From contig NC_079876.1 of assembly GCF_029227915.1 (NCBI RefSeq), positions 13,638,001-13,702,000 on the forward strand: a DNA stretch of 64,000 nt. The letters are read 5' to 3'. The notes beneath the pieces are model-generated. The model saw only the letters and a program-made list of their open reading frames with translations. It was not told the origin of the DNA and ran no database searches. Source of the DNA: Hydractinia symbiolongicarpus (lineage: Eukaryota > Cnidaria > Hydrozoa > Anthoathecata > Hydractiniidae). Shown here one piece after another: positions 23,517-34,499 of this stretch; position 1 is the first letter of the stretch; each line of letters opens with the position of its first letter. Made by a program: the position numbers and the translations under genes.

Positions 23517-26500
23517 CTAAAATTAAAATAATAAATGAATAAAAAATATAAATTTATAAATTAATGAAATACACTAACGAAAAATTTATGACATCGATTT
23601 TAAGATGTTTCTTCTTATCGTAATAGATTTAAAATTTTTTAAACATAAAAATAGTGAAAAGAGAATGGTAATATATTAAACATTTGCAAATAATTATAAA
23701 AACACAAAAATAAATATAAGAACTAACGAATTTCGAGTTTATTATTTTGACGTCATCATTGCAGATTATTTTGCGCAAGTGGAAATTCTTGAATAAAAAA
23801 TATATTGAGATAATTTGTTCGCAGCGACAAAAAAATTATCGAAGAAAATAAACGATTATACAAATTAATACAAACATTGATAAACAGATGAAAATAAAAT
23901 TGTAATAACACTAATTTAATGACGTCATCATGTATGAATTCACAAATGGAGACAAATTAGAAACACAAAATTAATTGTCTTAATCATGATGACATCAGCA
24001 TTTTTGTTTACCTAATACATTTTTTATCACAAAACGGTTTCATAAAAAGAACAAGTTTAGTGACAGAAGATAATTTAAATCTTCGGTACAAAATTTTATG
24101 TCGAAAAAATAATTTACTGCATAATAACAAAAAATACGAGCGATATTTTTTCTCACACCGTTGAAAGTAATTTAGCTACCATTCAAAAAAATTCAAAAAT
24201 TTGTACGATAGAAATCATAAAATTTTTTTTAGGTTTCCTAAAATAGTATTGTGTCGTTAAATTAATTTTTCTACACAAACCATTTTTAAGTTAAAACTTT
24301 CGAGAGTTTTTTAACGATTAGCGAGAAACCTTTCTCACCTTATTCACGTCCTGTTGTTATCAGAACTCGTTGTTGAATGAAACATATTCGTTTTGGTTGA
24401 GTATGATATAGTGATATAAATAGAACGACTGTACTCAATATATTTGATTTCGTCTCCACGAATATTTCAAAGATGTTTCTCTGACACGCGATCGGTTATT
24501 TGAAAACTTGGGGTATCCCAACCTCGTCCTCAAGACCCCTTCCTCTTTGCGCCGTTCCCAATATAAGAAAGCAAATAGGGGTCCTGAGAATGAGTTTGGG
24601 GTAGTGTTTAGGGTAGTGTTTCTGGTGGTAGTTTCATTCTACAGAGCAGATCATTATATGCTCTCCTTTACCACTGATAAGTTTGGCAGATGGAAACCGT
24701 CCCATAAGATTAGCACTGAAATGTTTCTATTAGCGATAATTTTCAAGTGTAAGTAAAGAACGGAACTATCTGCAACAATGTTGACAATAACTTTTCATGA
24801 AATCCCGTTGTACGCAAAACGCGCCAATAATTGCTTAAGAAAAGTTAAACGAAAGTTACAATATGAAATAAAACCATGGCAACTATCAAAAAATGCAAAA
24901 AAAGTGACACACAATTTAGGGAAAAACTTATATACGCTGTTTCTGTGTACTCTTATCAGTAATATTTCCATATCACATTTTTACTTTCTTAAATACTTGA
25001 CGTTCTATCCACAAGCTCAAATTGGTTCTTTTCAAATCGAAGGAAAAATGTCAACTTGTTTTGGGGGATTGTCCTGATCTGCACATGCTCGTTGAAAAAA
25101 TAATAGTATTTTCTCCGTCGCAAATGGTCCCGTTCTTGTTTCGTAAGGTTGCTAATAACTTGAAAAGAAGGCTCTTACAGCAATCTTTAGGTTATGATGT
25201 TCTCGTGTCAATGACCAAATAACATGGGATCGAGGCCAGCCATTACGGTTAAATATAAATAACTTGGAAAGGAGACTTTTCCCAGGTCCTAATGACAAAT
25301 TTTCTCCGTAAGAAATTCTCTTTGCAATATTGAAATAGTATGGAAACGAGGCTATAGCTTCATAAGAATTTCACTACTTCACAACCCGTATACTCAAACT
25401 TTTATGGCTATGGATAATGGCTTGTATTATACTAGGCCGTCCAACTATAAAAAGCCTAACAGTTCCTGAGGACAAGTTTGGTAACTATCCTATAGGAGCC
25501 GAACTGTTTAACATTGCCCATCTTTTTTCAATAGTGATCAATTTGACACGGTGGCCAATTTTGCGAAGGCATAAGATCTGCTTTATCCTGCAACATATAA
25601 ATATTGCAGAGCTACGCGTTGTAAACTAAATGTACAGGTAAAACTTTTGTTTAACAACTTTACACCCAATTCAAAGAGTATTACAGTAAAATTGAATCTA
25701 CAATGTATATTTACAAAATATACGCTTCGATTATACAATTTAACTACCGCAGCCGCTATCCCAATTACTACCCCAATAATTTTAATTAATACCACGCAAA
25801 AAAATAATTTTCATTCCTACCTCTTTGAAAATGCAATTAGAAAAATTATTAATTTTTTTTATGCTAGATCAAATCATTTTTTTACTGTTTTTTAATTTGC
25901 CACACTGTATGTGAAAGAGAAAAAGGAGCCTATCAACCAAACAGGATTAAAAAAATACCTTGACTATTTTTCGTTTGCTTTTGTTAAAGTATAGGGAGGC
26001 AACTTTATAGTAGAGATCAGCAATAGTAATTGATTCAGAAGTAACGTTTTAGTTCAATTTTCTAAAGTTTGATTAAACTAATATAATTGTTGAGAAAATG
26101 GAAAGTTCTTATTCACCAAAAAAATGACCTTGAGAACAAAATATGGATCTCTAGTGCATCTTTGATTTCGTAATGCTGGGTTTTTTTAATTTTATATTTT
26201 CAAAGCATTTCAAAGAAAAGAGATTTGATTAAATTAAAAAAAAAGATTTTTCAATACAATTACAGTTTGATAACATGTAAATCTTATTTTGCTTCTGTTT
26301 ACCAGGAGAAAGCTGCACTGGATATACAAAATATCCTATCAACTCAACAGGAAAAATAATAGTAGCAAAGCTAACATTTCATGATTTTTTGATCACCATA
26401 AAGGAATTTCATATTTTACTTTGGACACTAAGAACGTTTTCCGGTGATTAATAAAAATTAAAATGTTTCACAAGCACTATGACTACAATGTAGGTCAAAA

Positions 26501-29500
26501 ATATATCATTTCAGTTTCGTGATTATTTTTTAAAATCAATAAACAGGATTGGTTAAGAATATGCGAGAGTTATACTGTTGCTGTTACGAAAAGGTTTAAG
26601 ACATGTTACTTACTCAATCTATCATGCTAACGTACAGAACAAATGCCCTAAAATTTGTTCAAAGAAGTCATGCTGATGTTATCAAAAACTAACTTTTATC
26701 TTTGCTGGATATCGAAAGATAAGGCCGAAAGTCTGAAACAATCACTGCTGTCATCAATCAAAAGATGGACAACCTCAATCAGCCTTAACTTTTTTTAATA
26801 AATATAATAACTATTAACATTTATAGCTTTGGTACGCAAATATTCAAATCACGTCATATAACGTATTATTTTGGTTTCAATGATTGGTTCAACTTAGCAT
26901 CATCAAAACCTTTTTAATATTAGCATACAGAGAACAGTCAAACTAATGTAAGATTAATTTTTTTTTTTGAAATTTACCAAATTTTATCTGTAGCCCTGTT
27001 TCCAAGCAGTTGAACTTACCTTCAAAAGTGACAGACATATCTGCACAACTTGATGGAGGATTACTTCTAGAAATAAAAAATGAAGTACCTAATGAAACAA
27101 AAATAACCATACCTTTAGAAAACCAATAGTAAAAACCACAAAAAAACTTACACATGTCGATACGATACAACACTTTGAGCTTGACCAGAGTCGTTACTAG
27201 CCAAAACACGAAACTTGTATTTATTTCCAATAACTAAATTGTTGATAACACATCCACCAAACGTGATGACATGCTCTACGTTCTGCCATTGTGATCTGTC
27301 GTTTTCCATTTCAATTACGTAACGATATCCTTCCTCATTCCAATTAATTGTACAGGAACTGTCGTTTGAAAAATTGCAGCTCACGTTGATTGTTGGAGGC
27401 TGGAAACTAGAAATTAGATGCAGGCATAAAAGTGTACTACAAACAAGTTTAGAAGACATTTTGCAGTTCTGATTAAAAATTATACCTGCTGGTAATTTGC
27501 TTATACTACAAATAAATAAAAAGATATATTTACTTTTTACGTATAACTCGCGCGAAATCATGCACATCTGATTCATCCTTTTCATATTTAATTTGATTTA
27601 TCCGTTCCATCAGATTTTTGTATCTGCGCGAATTTGTATTCACAAAACCTATCGATTTTTTGTCACTGACTTGCATTTCAATGTAATGTAAGTCTTTATT
27701 TGAATTTTTTGCGCATTCAACAGAAACCTCATTTAGGTACTCCGGTAACAGATCTTTAATGATATGTCCAGTTGATGAATTTGTAGTAGCAGACTGTATG
27801 TTACACGCGCAAACAATTATCAGGCGATCAGTTACTCTGGACATGCCTTCTAACGTCTTGTGTCGCAACATAGTGTCATTTACGTCAATAGCACATACGG
27901 TTTCACAAAAGTCTGTTCCTCTACTACCGTGTACGTCGGTTATTATATTATAACCCACGTCTGCAGGAAGATCACACACTTTATTGCAGCGGTCGATGAC
28001 ACTCCATTCAGTTTGTTTGTTATAAACAAAATAATCCCTTCTGATTAAATCCAGAACCCTTCGAAACGTGATCATTTGTTCCACAGTGTTATGAAAAAAT
28101 AAACGTTTAATATTAACACGATCTAGATAGTATTCCAACGAGAGAGCTAACATGACAATACTTTGCTCTTCTGTTTCATTTTCATAATTAAGATGTATCA
28201 GTATTGGCTTTGTACCTTCAATGTTATGTCCAACTTCTTGCGCAGAGTTGCATTTCACTTTGGTTAGTGTTTTGATATCTTCAGAAACATCTGGATAATT
28301 TGAGGCAGCTGCAATTTCCTCTATATCCACTGGTTCTTCAAAAATCTTTTTACTTTCTTCGGCTGATTCTACTTGTGAATTCTTTATTTCTAAGACTTTA
28401 CGCTGCTTTGAATTTTGTTGAATGGTAGAGCTGGTCGTTCCAGATTTTGCTGATGATATTTCATGATTTTTGTCCTGAACAGGATGTTTGATAACTGATT
28501 CAATCCCGGAAATTTTCTTCTCAAGTTGTACCAAGAAGTTAAAATTTTTCTTCGTTGTTCGCATTGATTTATTGAGGTAAAACACACGCATACCAGCTTC
28601 TTCGTACTTGTATTTATCATGGCTTTTTGATTCTCCAGATGAAACCAATATCCTGTGCTTTTCCAAAGATTGCAGAAACAACACAATCATGGAATTCTTT
28701 AAAGCCTCTTCCCTCTCCAAAATCTGCTTCAGCGATAAAGCTTCTTGATTGTCAAACATCGCTCCATCAACTTCGTCACTAATAAAATGAAATGACATAC
28801 CACTGTGTTTCTTTAACAACAACAGTAATAATTGGGATAAGGTTGGAAGTTTAAAGAGATTGAGCTCTTTTGCTAATTCAATTGCATTCTTTACTTTCAA
28901 AGTGATATTTTTGTTGCATTGAAATTTTGAGACGAATTTTTCAATACCTTTCAGCAGTATCGTTTTGTCACTCCACATGACATAGTATATTGTGCATTTT
29001 CCTTCACAACATTCGTAAAGTTGTTTTAGATGAGATAAAGCAAGAACCGATTTACCACTTCCTAATGGTCCAACAATAATTTTCTTTTTAGATTGGTTAA
29101 ACAAAATATTTGACTGATCAGATGACAATAGAACAGTGCATATTTTCCCATGGATATCATCTTTAATTGTTGGAACAGTGTTCATAGTTTCCCTACTTGC
29201 CATGAAACACATTGCTTGACCCAATATGTTCATGTACTGCTCTTTGCTTTTGTGATCAAGATCTTTTCTTGTTAATCCCAGAGATAGAAGGAAATTTTGA
29301 ACCTTCGTGTCATCCGAGAAAATAGGCTCATCTAACAATTGACAGCTTGCACAAACGTCGATGTTCTCTAACGTTTGGAAATTTGGTGCAGCAACAACAT
29401 TTATAAATCTGGAGGTACTATTCAAGATAAATTGTTGATTGATTGCAAACAAATGTTTGATATCTACCTCACCATTTCGAAATTCTTCCTCAATGGTTGA

Positions 29501-32191
29501 CGCACTAGTAGTTTTAGTGTATCTTATGTTGACGAAGGTATTTTGAGATGGATGGAGCAGCAGAAGTCTGTGTTTATAATCTGTAACACGATCACAATAA
29601 GTATTTAAATTTAGAAGTCTTAGATTGTCCATGGTATTGTAATGTGTGAAAATCACAAACACGTGCCCAATTTCGCTGAGAATTGACTTTAGTCGAAATG
29701 CAAAGCTGGAAATCTCTTCATTAACCATTGGTGGTGGAAATTGGACAGCTTCTTTTAGAAAGGCATTGTTGGATGTGCAGTTTTCATTAACATAATCTCT
29801 TGAAAATCTTAAGTATTCGCTTCTACTTTTTTTTTGTACTTCTCCACAACAGAACAGCTGAATGTTAGGTTTATTAAGAGGGGTGCTGGTAATTGACTCG
29901 ATATGTGCTGCAATTTTTTCACTATTATGTGTATCGAGAGAAAAGTTACTTTCTTTGTTGTAATACTTGTGAGCGCAGGCGATGTTGACATCTACAAATA
30001 GTAATGACAGTGACGAATAAAATTTTTAAGACAATTTTTTTTAGAAAAAATTAAAAACTTAATTAGTTACTACTTACTGTGTACTTCAAAAATCTCTTTA
30101 TTTCCATCAATGTCCAGCAACGATATGACAAGTTTTAGGATGTACCGGGTAGCTGTCTTATATATTGTTAACACAAGCTTATTGTCTCTCATTTCTTCAT
30201 AAAAGTCCGATGATTCTTTCAGTTTTACCTTGGTATCACTACCGTCCTGTTGTATAGTAATTTTCTGAACGGTTTTTAAGTTTTTATTATGAAACTTAAC
30301 AATGATATTTTCTTCTTTGTCTTTATACATCCAAAAACTAAAATTAAAAATATAGTTAGAAGCTAATTTTTGAAAATATTTGTCAAGGAACTTTATATTT
30401 CTGTACCTCTGTAATAATAGCCGTCATCTGTCTGTCTCTGCGAGACATACGAAATGCAGTATATATAAAGGACGGAAACCCCGTGGATTTTTCCACGGGC
30501 AACGACTAGTCTATATTATAATACCCCTATCCGTCTGTCTGTCACACAAAATGGTACCGCAAGTATTGACACGCACGCAATTAGGTATTTAAAATACCAA
30601 ACCCGTGGATTTTTCCACGGACCACCGACTAGTACTTTATGGTATTAATTAGAAGTCTATGTTGCTGTTATAATAACGGTAAAACAACGAGAAGTTTAAA
30701 GTAGATGCAAATTAAAGAGTTGTTTATGATTAGTTTCAATTAACTAATATCTTTTTTTACTGACTTTATAAGCGTAGAATAAAGTAAACCTTGTAAAATC
30801 ATTATTATTACAATTTTATAGGAAGTGTTTTAGCATATAAAATATCTTTTACTGAATCATCAACAAATCCGCTGAATTAAAATTTCATCGACATAAACAA
30901 TCGGCGACAAGGTGCGAATGTATAATCTGCTTTACATGATGTCGCCTAATGTCTTTTTATCCCGATTTATAAGGCAGTATAATGTCAGTTTTCTAAAATT
31001 ATTTTTCTTGCTATTATTATGTTTTTTAAGAAGATCTTATACCATTCAAAATTTCTTTTACTGATGTATTATGTAGTGAGTTTGTATACTAAATACTTGT
31101 AACAAAAACTTTTAACAAGAATACACTTAGTAACTAAATTTCAAAAATACGAAAGAAAGACGCTATTGTTAAATTTATATACTTTTAGGAAATTTTTCCT
31201 GGATTAATAAATAGAGATAAAAGACAAAAACATAAAAAAACATGACAAACACAATATTTTTTTTATTGTAGAAAAATTTGTGACACTTACTTTAACATGG
31301 GCTCAGTCTTTACTGGAGCTATCAAAAATAAGAAAATAAATAAAAGCAAAAAAGTTAAAACAACCCTAGAAATCTAAACTAAATCATTAAATGCACTGTT
31401 ACTCAATAGAAACGCAAAGATCTAGAATTTTAACAAATTCAGTGTAACAAAATAGACTGAATTTACATGCGTTAGCTGAGGGCTCATTAAAAATATCCAC
31501 AATTTGTAGTTGTTATGGGTTGGCCAGCTACAGATTTATTTGAACCCTGCTTCAAAAATAAACTTTTTCTAAAATAAACAAGCATTGGTCTAATGTAGTA
31601 GTTTCTTTTTGCCTTAATCTTACAAAGACGGGGGAAAGGTAATCAAAAAATTTTTCAAAGTTTTGCCAACTAAAAGTTTCGACGACCTTTAGTATTTCAA
31701 ACCATACACAAGATGACACAACGATAAAACAGTTTTGCAGTTTTTAAATCTACAACTGAAATGCACATACCTTCTCCTAATAGCTGTTGTGAGATGTCTT
31801 TTAATAGATTTTGAAAAGTTGTTTCATCACCTCTGTATAATTGGTAGTACATGTTATTGCCCAGGATCAAACTGAGCACATGGTCTGCTGGAGGTTTATA
31901 ATCTTTCTCAACTATTACACAGATAATTTTCTTGTGTTGTGCACAGGCTAAATTGTATTCTTTCTGACAGTTTTTAGATTCTTCATATCCCTTTGAAAGT
32001 AGAAGAATGATCAACTTTGATCTTGCAACGCCTTCGGCCATCCGTTCACCTATATCTCCATACACTTGATCCTCATCTGTCCAAACAGAGTAATCCTGTT
32101 TTAATAATGACTCTTTAATCCTTTTCATGTACTCCATGCCAGACGCATGATGGTAGGATATCATAATATCCCAATTTGCTTTGGTGGCCAT
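23026..32191 (-). CDS. TIR - SF1 helicase-like NTPase - FN3 - ankyrin multidomain protein (predicted innate immune receptor)
   Basis: Seven exons on the minus strand: 32191-31771, 31318-31291, 30337-30078, 29991-27534, 27406-27152, 27066-27020, 23516-23026. All six introns are GT-AG and every junction phase closes, giving 3960 coding bases (1319 residues). Order: TIR (1-140), beta-rich linker (141-237), unassigned alpha/beta region (238-525), UvrD-like SF1 NTPase (about 525-970), FN3 (about 1057-1150), ankyrin repeats (about 1157-1319). TIR domains signal or cleave NAD; SF1 motors move on nucleic acid; ankyrins recognise proteins. A cytoplasmic sensor with a TIR output is the likely role, inferred from architecture only. 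No signal peptide or membrane span is seen in this model. The start is the only in-frame ATG before TIR strand A, 22 bases after an acceptor-like TTCTTAG (32213-32214). Further exons inside the 3.5-kb last intron cannot be excluded. Confidence 0.65.
24480..25410 (+). repeat. Interspersed repeat copy 2
   Basis: Lies in the 3.5-kb last intron of the TIR gene. Blocks at 24622-24715 (AGAGCAGATCATTATATGCT, AAGTTTGGCAGATGGAAACCG in part) and 25240-25400 (TAACTTGGAAAGGAGACTTT, AATTTTCTCCGTAAG, CGAGGCTATAGCT) match the 20.4-21.3 kb copy in the same order and orientation. No coding capacity. Confidence 0.7.
25411..27010. other. AT-rich part of TIR-gene intron 6
   Basis: No exon could be supported. 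A + strand stretch at 26304-26450 after a TTTACCAG acceptor-like site is open for 48 codons but matches nothing known. A minus-strand hydrophobic frame lies at 25583-25795. Confidence 0.4.
27020..27406 (-). CDS. Exons 5-6: fibronectin type III domain
   Basis: 27406-27152 and 27066-27020. The FN3 pattern is clear: PPTINVSC, CTINW (strand B Trp), YRYVIEMEN (strand C), NNLVIGNKYKFRVLASNDSGQA (strands E-F with the usual Y-x-F-R-V and Asn-x-Gly turn; split here by description). Four cysteines are present. FN3 followed by ankyrins is the arrangement of the FANK1 family. An ATG at 27459 with a hydrophobic run would give a separate secreted FN3 start, but the phase fit to exon 4 through a 127-nt GT-AG intron favours fusion. 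Confidence 0.75.
27407..27533 (-). promoter_or_regulatory. Short intron with in-phase stop: possible switch between two isoforms
   Basis: Donor AAAAA-GTAAAT at 27533 and acceptor TTTCTAG at 27407 (minus strand). If retained, translation stops at TAA 27532-27530, inside the donor. The protein then ends 'VIRKK' after 1056 residues, without FN3 and ankyrins. A second acceptor-like site (TTTATTTATTTGTAG, ends at 27506) lies 24 bases past that stop. Confidence 0.55.
27534..29991 (-). CDS. Exon 4: UvrD-like SF1 NTPase/helicase region
   Basis: An 818-codon exon. SF1 motifs in order, numbered in the full protein: Q-like SSDQSNILF (about 526-534), Walker A GPLGSGKS (about 544-551), Walker B FISDEVD (about 639-645), motif IV-like YLNKSMRTTKKNF (about 708-720), FFHNTVEQM (about 868-876), motif V ITDVHGSRGTDF (about 920-931), motif VI MSRVTDRLIIVC (about 953-964). 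A low-complexity linker rich in Ser, Glu and Lys lies between IV and the second RecA lobe. Motif II is DEVD rather than DExQ, and the Walker A threonine is serine, so helicase activity is uncertain while nucleotide binding is likely. The first 290 residues match nothing I recognise. The frame can also end at TAA 27532-27530 if the next intron is retained. Confidence 0.8.
30078..30337 (-). CDS. Exon 3: beta-rich linker domain
   Basis: Encodes about 86 residues with alternating hydrophobic strands (ENIIVKFHN, VQKITIQQDG, KLVLTIYKTATRYILKLVIS) resembling an Ig-like or other beta sandwich. It follows a 28-nt microexon (31318-31291, residues APVKTEPML) that joins it in phase to the TIR exon. Flanks are TTTTAG before and GTAAGT after. 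The domain family is not recognised. Confidence 0.7.
30470..30640 (+). repeat. Pair of CCGTGGATTTTTCCACGG hairpin repeats
   Basis: CCCGTGGATTTTTCCACGGG at about 30479-30498 is a near-perfect palindrome with an ATTTTT loop, followed by ACTAGT. A second copy (CCCGTGGATTTTTCCACGGA) follows at about 30602, also with GACTAGT after it. Related copies lie near 3.03 kb and 53.02 kb. They sit in intron 2 of the TIR gene. Confidence 0.75.
31771..32191 (-). CDS. Exon 1: TIR domain with putative catalytic glutamate
   Basis: The exon encodes a full TIR fold: strand A WDIMISY, then KQDYSVWTD (strand B and following loop), the RMAEGVARSKLIILLLS segment, and KKIICVIVE. The pattern SKGYEESKNCQKE places a glutamate at residue 78 where NAD-cleaving TIRs (SARM1, plant TIRs) have their catalytic Glu. 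The S..Y..S..C..E spacing resembles the enzymatic class. The exon ends at donor GTATGTG (31770-31769) in phase 1. Confidence 0.9.
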
Positions 32192-32229
32192 TTTGTTTTT
32201 CTCTTTGCTTATCTAAGAACAATATATGT

Positions 32230-33240
32230 TATAAAATATGTGCTGAAATGCGTTCACATTTTGTCACAGATTACTTCGTTTTTACACTGTTTATCGTAAT
32301 TACATTGTTGCAGACATATTGCGTTGGTACACATTAAGGAGAGGAGGAAAGGGGAAGGGGAGTGGGGTACAATATGCTGACGGCCTCTTGGACTGGGCAT
32401 AAGTTTTGTTGGCATGTGATTATGTGCTGAAATTTTGTGACTTTTTCTAACCTTTATTGGGACTTGTAATGAAAAAAAAATTCTATTTGAATAATCTTCA
32501 TACTTTTCGCGGGGTATCAAAATTTTGGGACAAGTATAATTTTTTGTAAATTTTATAATGTGCTGACTTGCATGTATGAGTGTTGTACGATTTTGTATTA
32601 GTTAAATTTATTATTCATTACATGTATGTCCATCACTAGGTGGTTACTAAGGTGTTGCCAAGAAGATATATGGGTCACAAGGATAAAATACAGAACAGAT
32701 TTAAAGGGAATATCGTTTCACTAAAATATTGTCATTTCTAATCTCAATATTGTTTTCCTTACCTCAAACATTTATAAATTCTAACCTTGTGCAAAGTTTA
32801 ATGACTTAAAATGGATATTTCAGGAAATCAGATTTTTTGTTTTATCGATACAGTAAGAAACTTCCTTACAAATATGACGTCATTTTCAATCCCAATGAAG
32901 TGATTAAATTTTTTTTTTATATACAAAATATAAATCTTTCTACCCAGTGAATAAATCTACCAAGAATTGACGCCCTATCCGCAGTAATGCTTGAAAAATT
33001 TAAATTTATTACAAAACTAGAAAAATAACCATGTGTGACGGCATTAGGCATGTGTAAAGTGATTTCTAATACTAGAATAGCAATTACTAAAATGCATACT
33101 GATAGCATATAAGGATGATTTTCATAGTATAGTTAGTACACATTATTTAAAGGATTTTGATGGTCGTCCAATAAAATAAAGAATTTTTGACCTTCATTTA
33201 TTCTAAAAGATTATTTCATATAAGCTCTTTTTCTATAAGT
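32230..33240. other. Region upstream of the TIR gene, no gene recognised
   Basis: The probable promoter and 5' UTR side of the minus-strand TIR gene. A G-rich patch (GAGAGGAGGAAAGGGGAAGG) lies at about 32340. No core promoter element stands out. Confidence 0.4.
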
Positions 33241-33250
33241 CAATACATAA

Positions 33251-33505
33251 GTAGTGGAAGCCTACGTGAGATTGTAAGACAAAAAATAGGATTATAATAT
33301 TGTAGCAATGAAGATACGTAGTGCCATAGTGATAATCCTCCTTCATCATAATCCAAAGTATGAAACAAATCGCTAATTTTGCAAAGTTATCTAAAGTGAT
33401 ATTATATTAAATAAGTAGTATAAACTACCTGAGATTATTAAGACAAAAAACAGGATTAAAATATTGTAGATACGAAATTATGCAGTGCCATAGTGATAAT
33501 CTTTG
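33251..33505. repeat. Diverged direct duplication, about 90 bp, offset 163 bp
   Basis: 33251-33342 and 33414-33505 share GAGATT, AAGACAAAAAA, AGGATTA, AATATTGTAG and GTGCCATAGTGATAATC in the same order. Confidence 0.75.
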
Positions 33506-33881
33506 TTTTTATTGTCTACCTACGCAAGAAAAGTACGCCAGATCACGAATTGTTCAGCATGATTTCCTTATACAGTGCACCAGTTTCATTTTATTTCAAA
33601 CACGCTATCGCATTATAAAAAAGGGATATATTTGTCCTTTTATAAAAATATAGACTGTATTAATGAACTAAAATATTTGCTCTACATTCAGAGATATTGC
33701 TTAATATGATCGTATATATGATTTGGTTTACATTTTTGTATCGTTATATAACAGAGATACATCAGCGATAGTGCCGTCAAAAATCTCCAAAAGGGACAAA
33801 GATAGTCAATCACTTACGTCTCCTTACCAATACTAGCTCTGTTATCTAGTAAATAGTTTATCGTTAGTTAGGGCCTAGTAA

Positions 33882-34473
33882 GCGTTAATTAAGCTTGGTT
33901 TCCGATTCACGGTAACTAGCGGTAATGAGCAGTATCATTTTAGCTAGCCTTAACTAGCGGTAACGTTTTATGTTTCCACTTGAGAAATAAAAATATAAAT
34001 CATAAAAATTATCTCTCAGTTTAGAATAGATTCTTTAGAGTAGGAGAAGTTGTTCATAATAAAAGCAAACCCAAGTTTTTGATTATGAATGATGATTGAA
34101 AAAAGAAGAAGAAGAGAAATCATCGATTTTGGGTCTGTGACATTTACAAAAAAAGAACAAGTAGCTAATTTTTTTAAATCTTCTTCGTGAATTACAACTT
34201 GGTGATAAAGAGTATTTTTACAAGTAAGTTTTATTATAAGTAAGTTTTTTTCATTGGTCTAATAGTTGGTCTAATCTCTTTTTCATACTTACACTTTTCA
34301 ACAGATAACAACATTTCATTCCATTTTGAATAAAAAGTTACCAATCATGAAAATATTACCGCTAGAAAGCAATAACTTGCTAACAAGCACTTTTTATTTA
34401 TAAAAAAAGTTACCGCGGATTTCATTACCACTCATTAGAGCTAGTTACCGCTAAGTGAAAACAAAGCTTTAGC
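33882..34473. mobile_element. MITE-like element with imperfect terminal inverted repeats
   Basis: The left arm (33882-33930, with AAGCTTGGTTTCC and CGGTAACTAGCGGTAATGAG) pairs with the reverse complement of the right arm (34428-34473, with AGCTTTGTTTTCA and GCGGTAACTAGCTCTAATGAG, in part). There is no coding frame inside. The target duplication is not clear. Confidence 0.6.
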
Positions 34474-34499
34474 GCCTAGTGAGAAACGTGCATTACAGT

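Noticed and set aside
25583-25795. Hydrophobic minus frame as a membrane exon of the TIR gene
   Set aside because: No acceptor precedes it and the phases of the neighbouring exons already match without it.
27400-27459. Signal peptide start of a separate secreted FN3 protein
   Set aside because: A secreted FN3-ankyrin protein makes little sense, and the phase fit of exon 4 to exon 5 through a normal 127-nt intron explains the frame better. Kept only as an alternative.
27506-27533. 28-nt intron joining the SF1 exon to the frame upstream of FN3
   Set aside because: Too short for a spliceosomal intron; the 127-nt model fits instead.
28390-28686. 98-codon minus-strand frame inside the SF1 exon
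   Set aside because: Out-of-frame shadow of the 818-codon exon.
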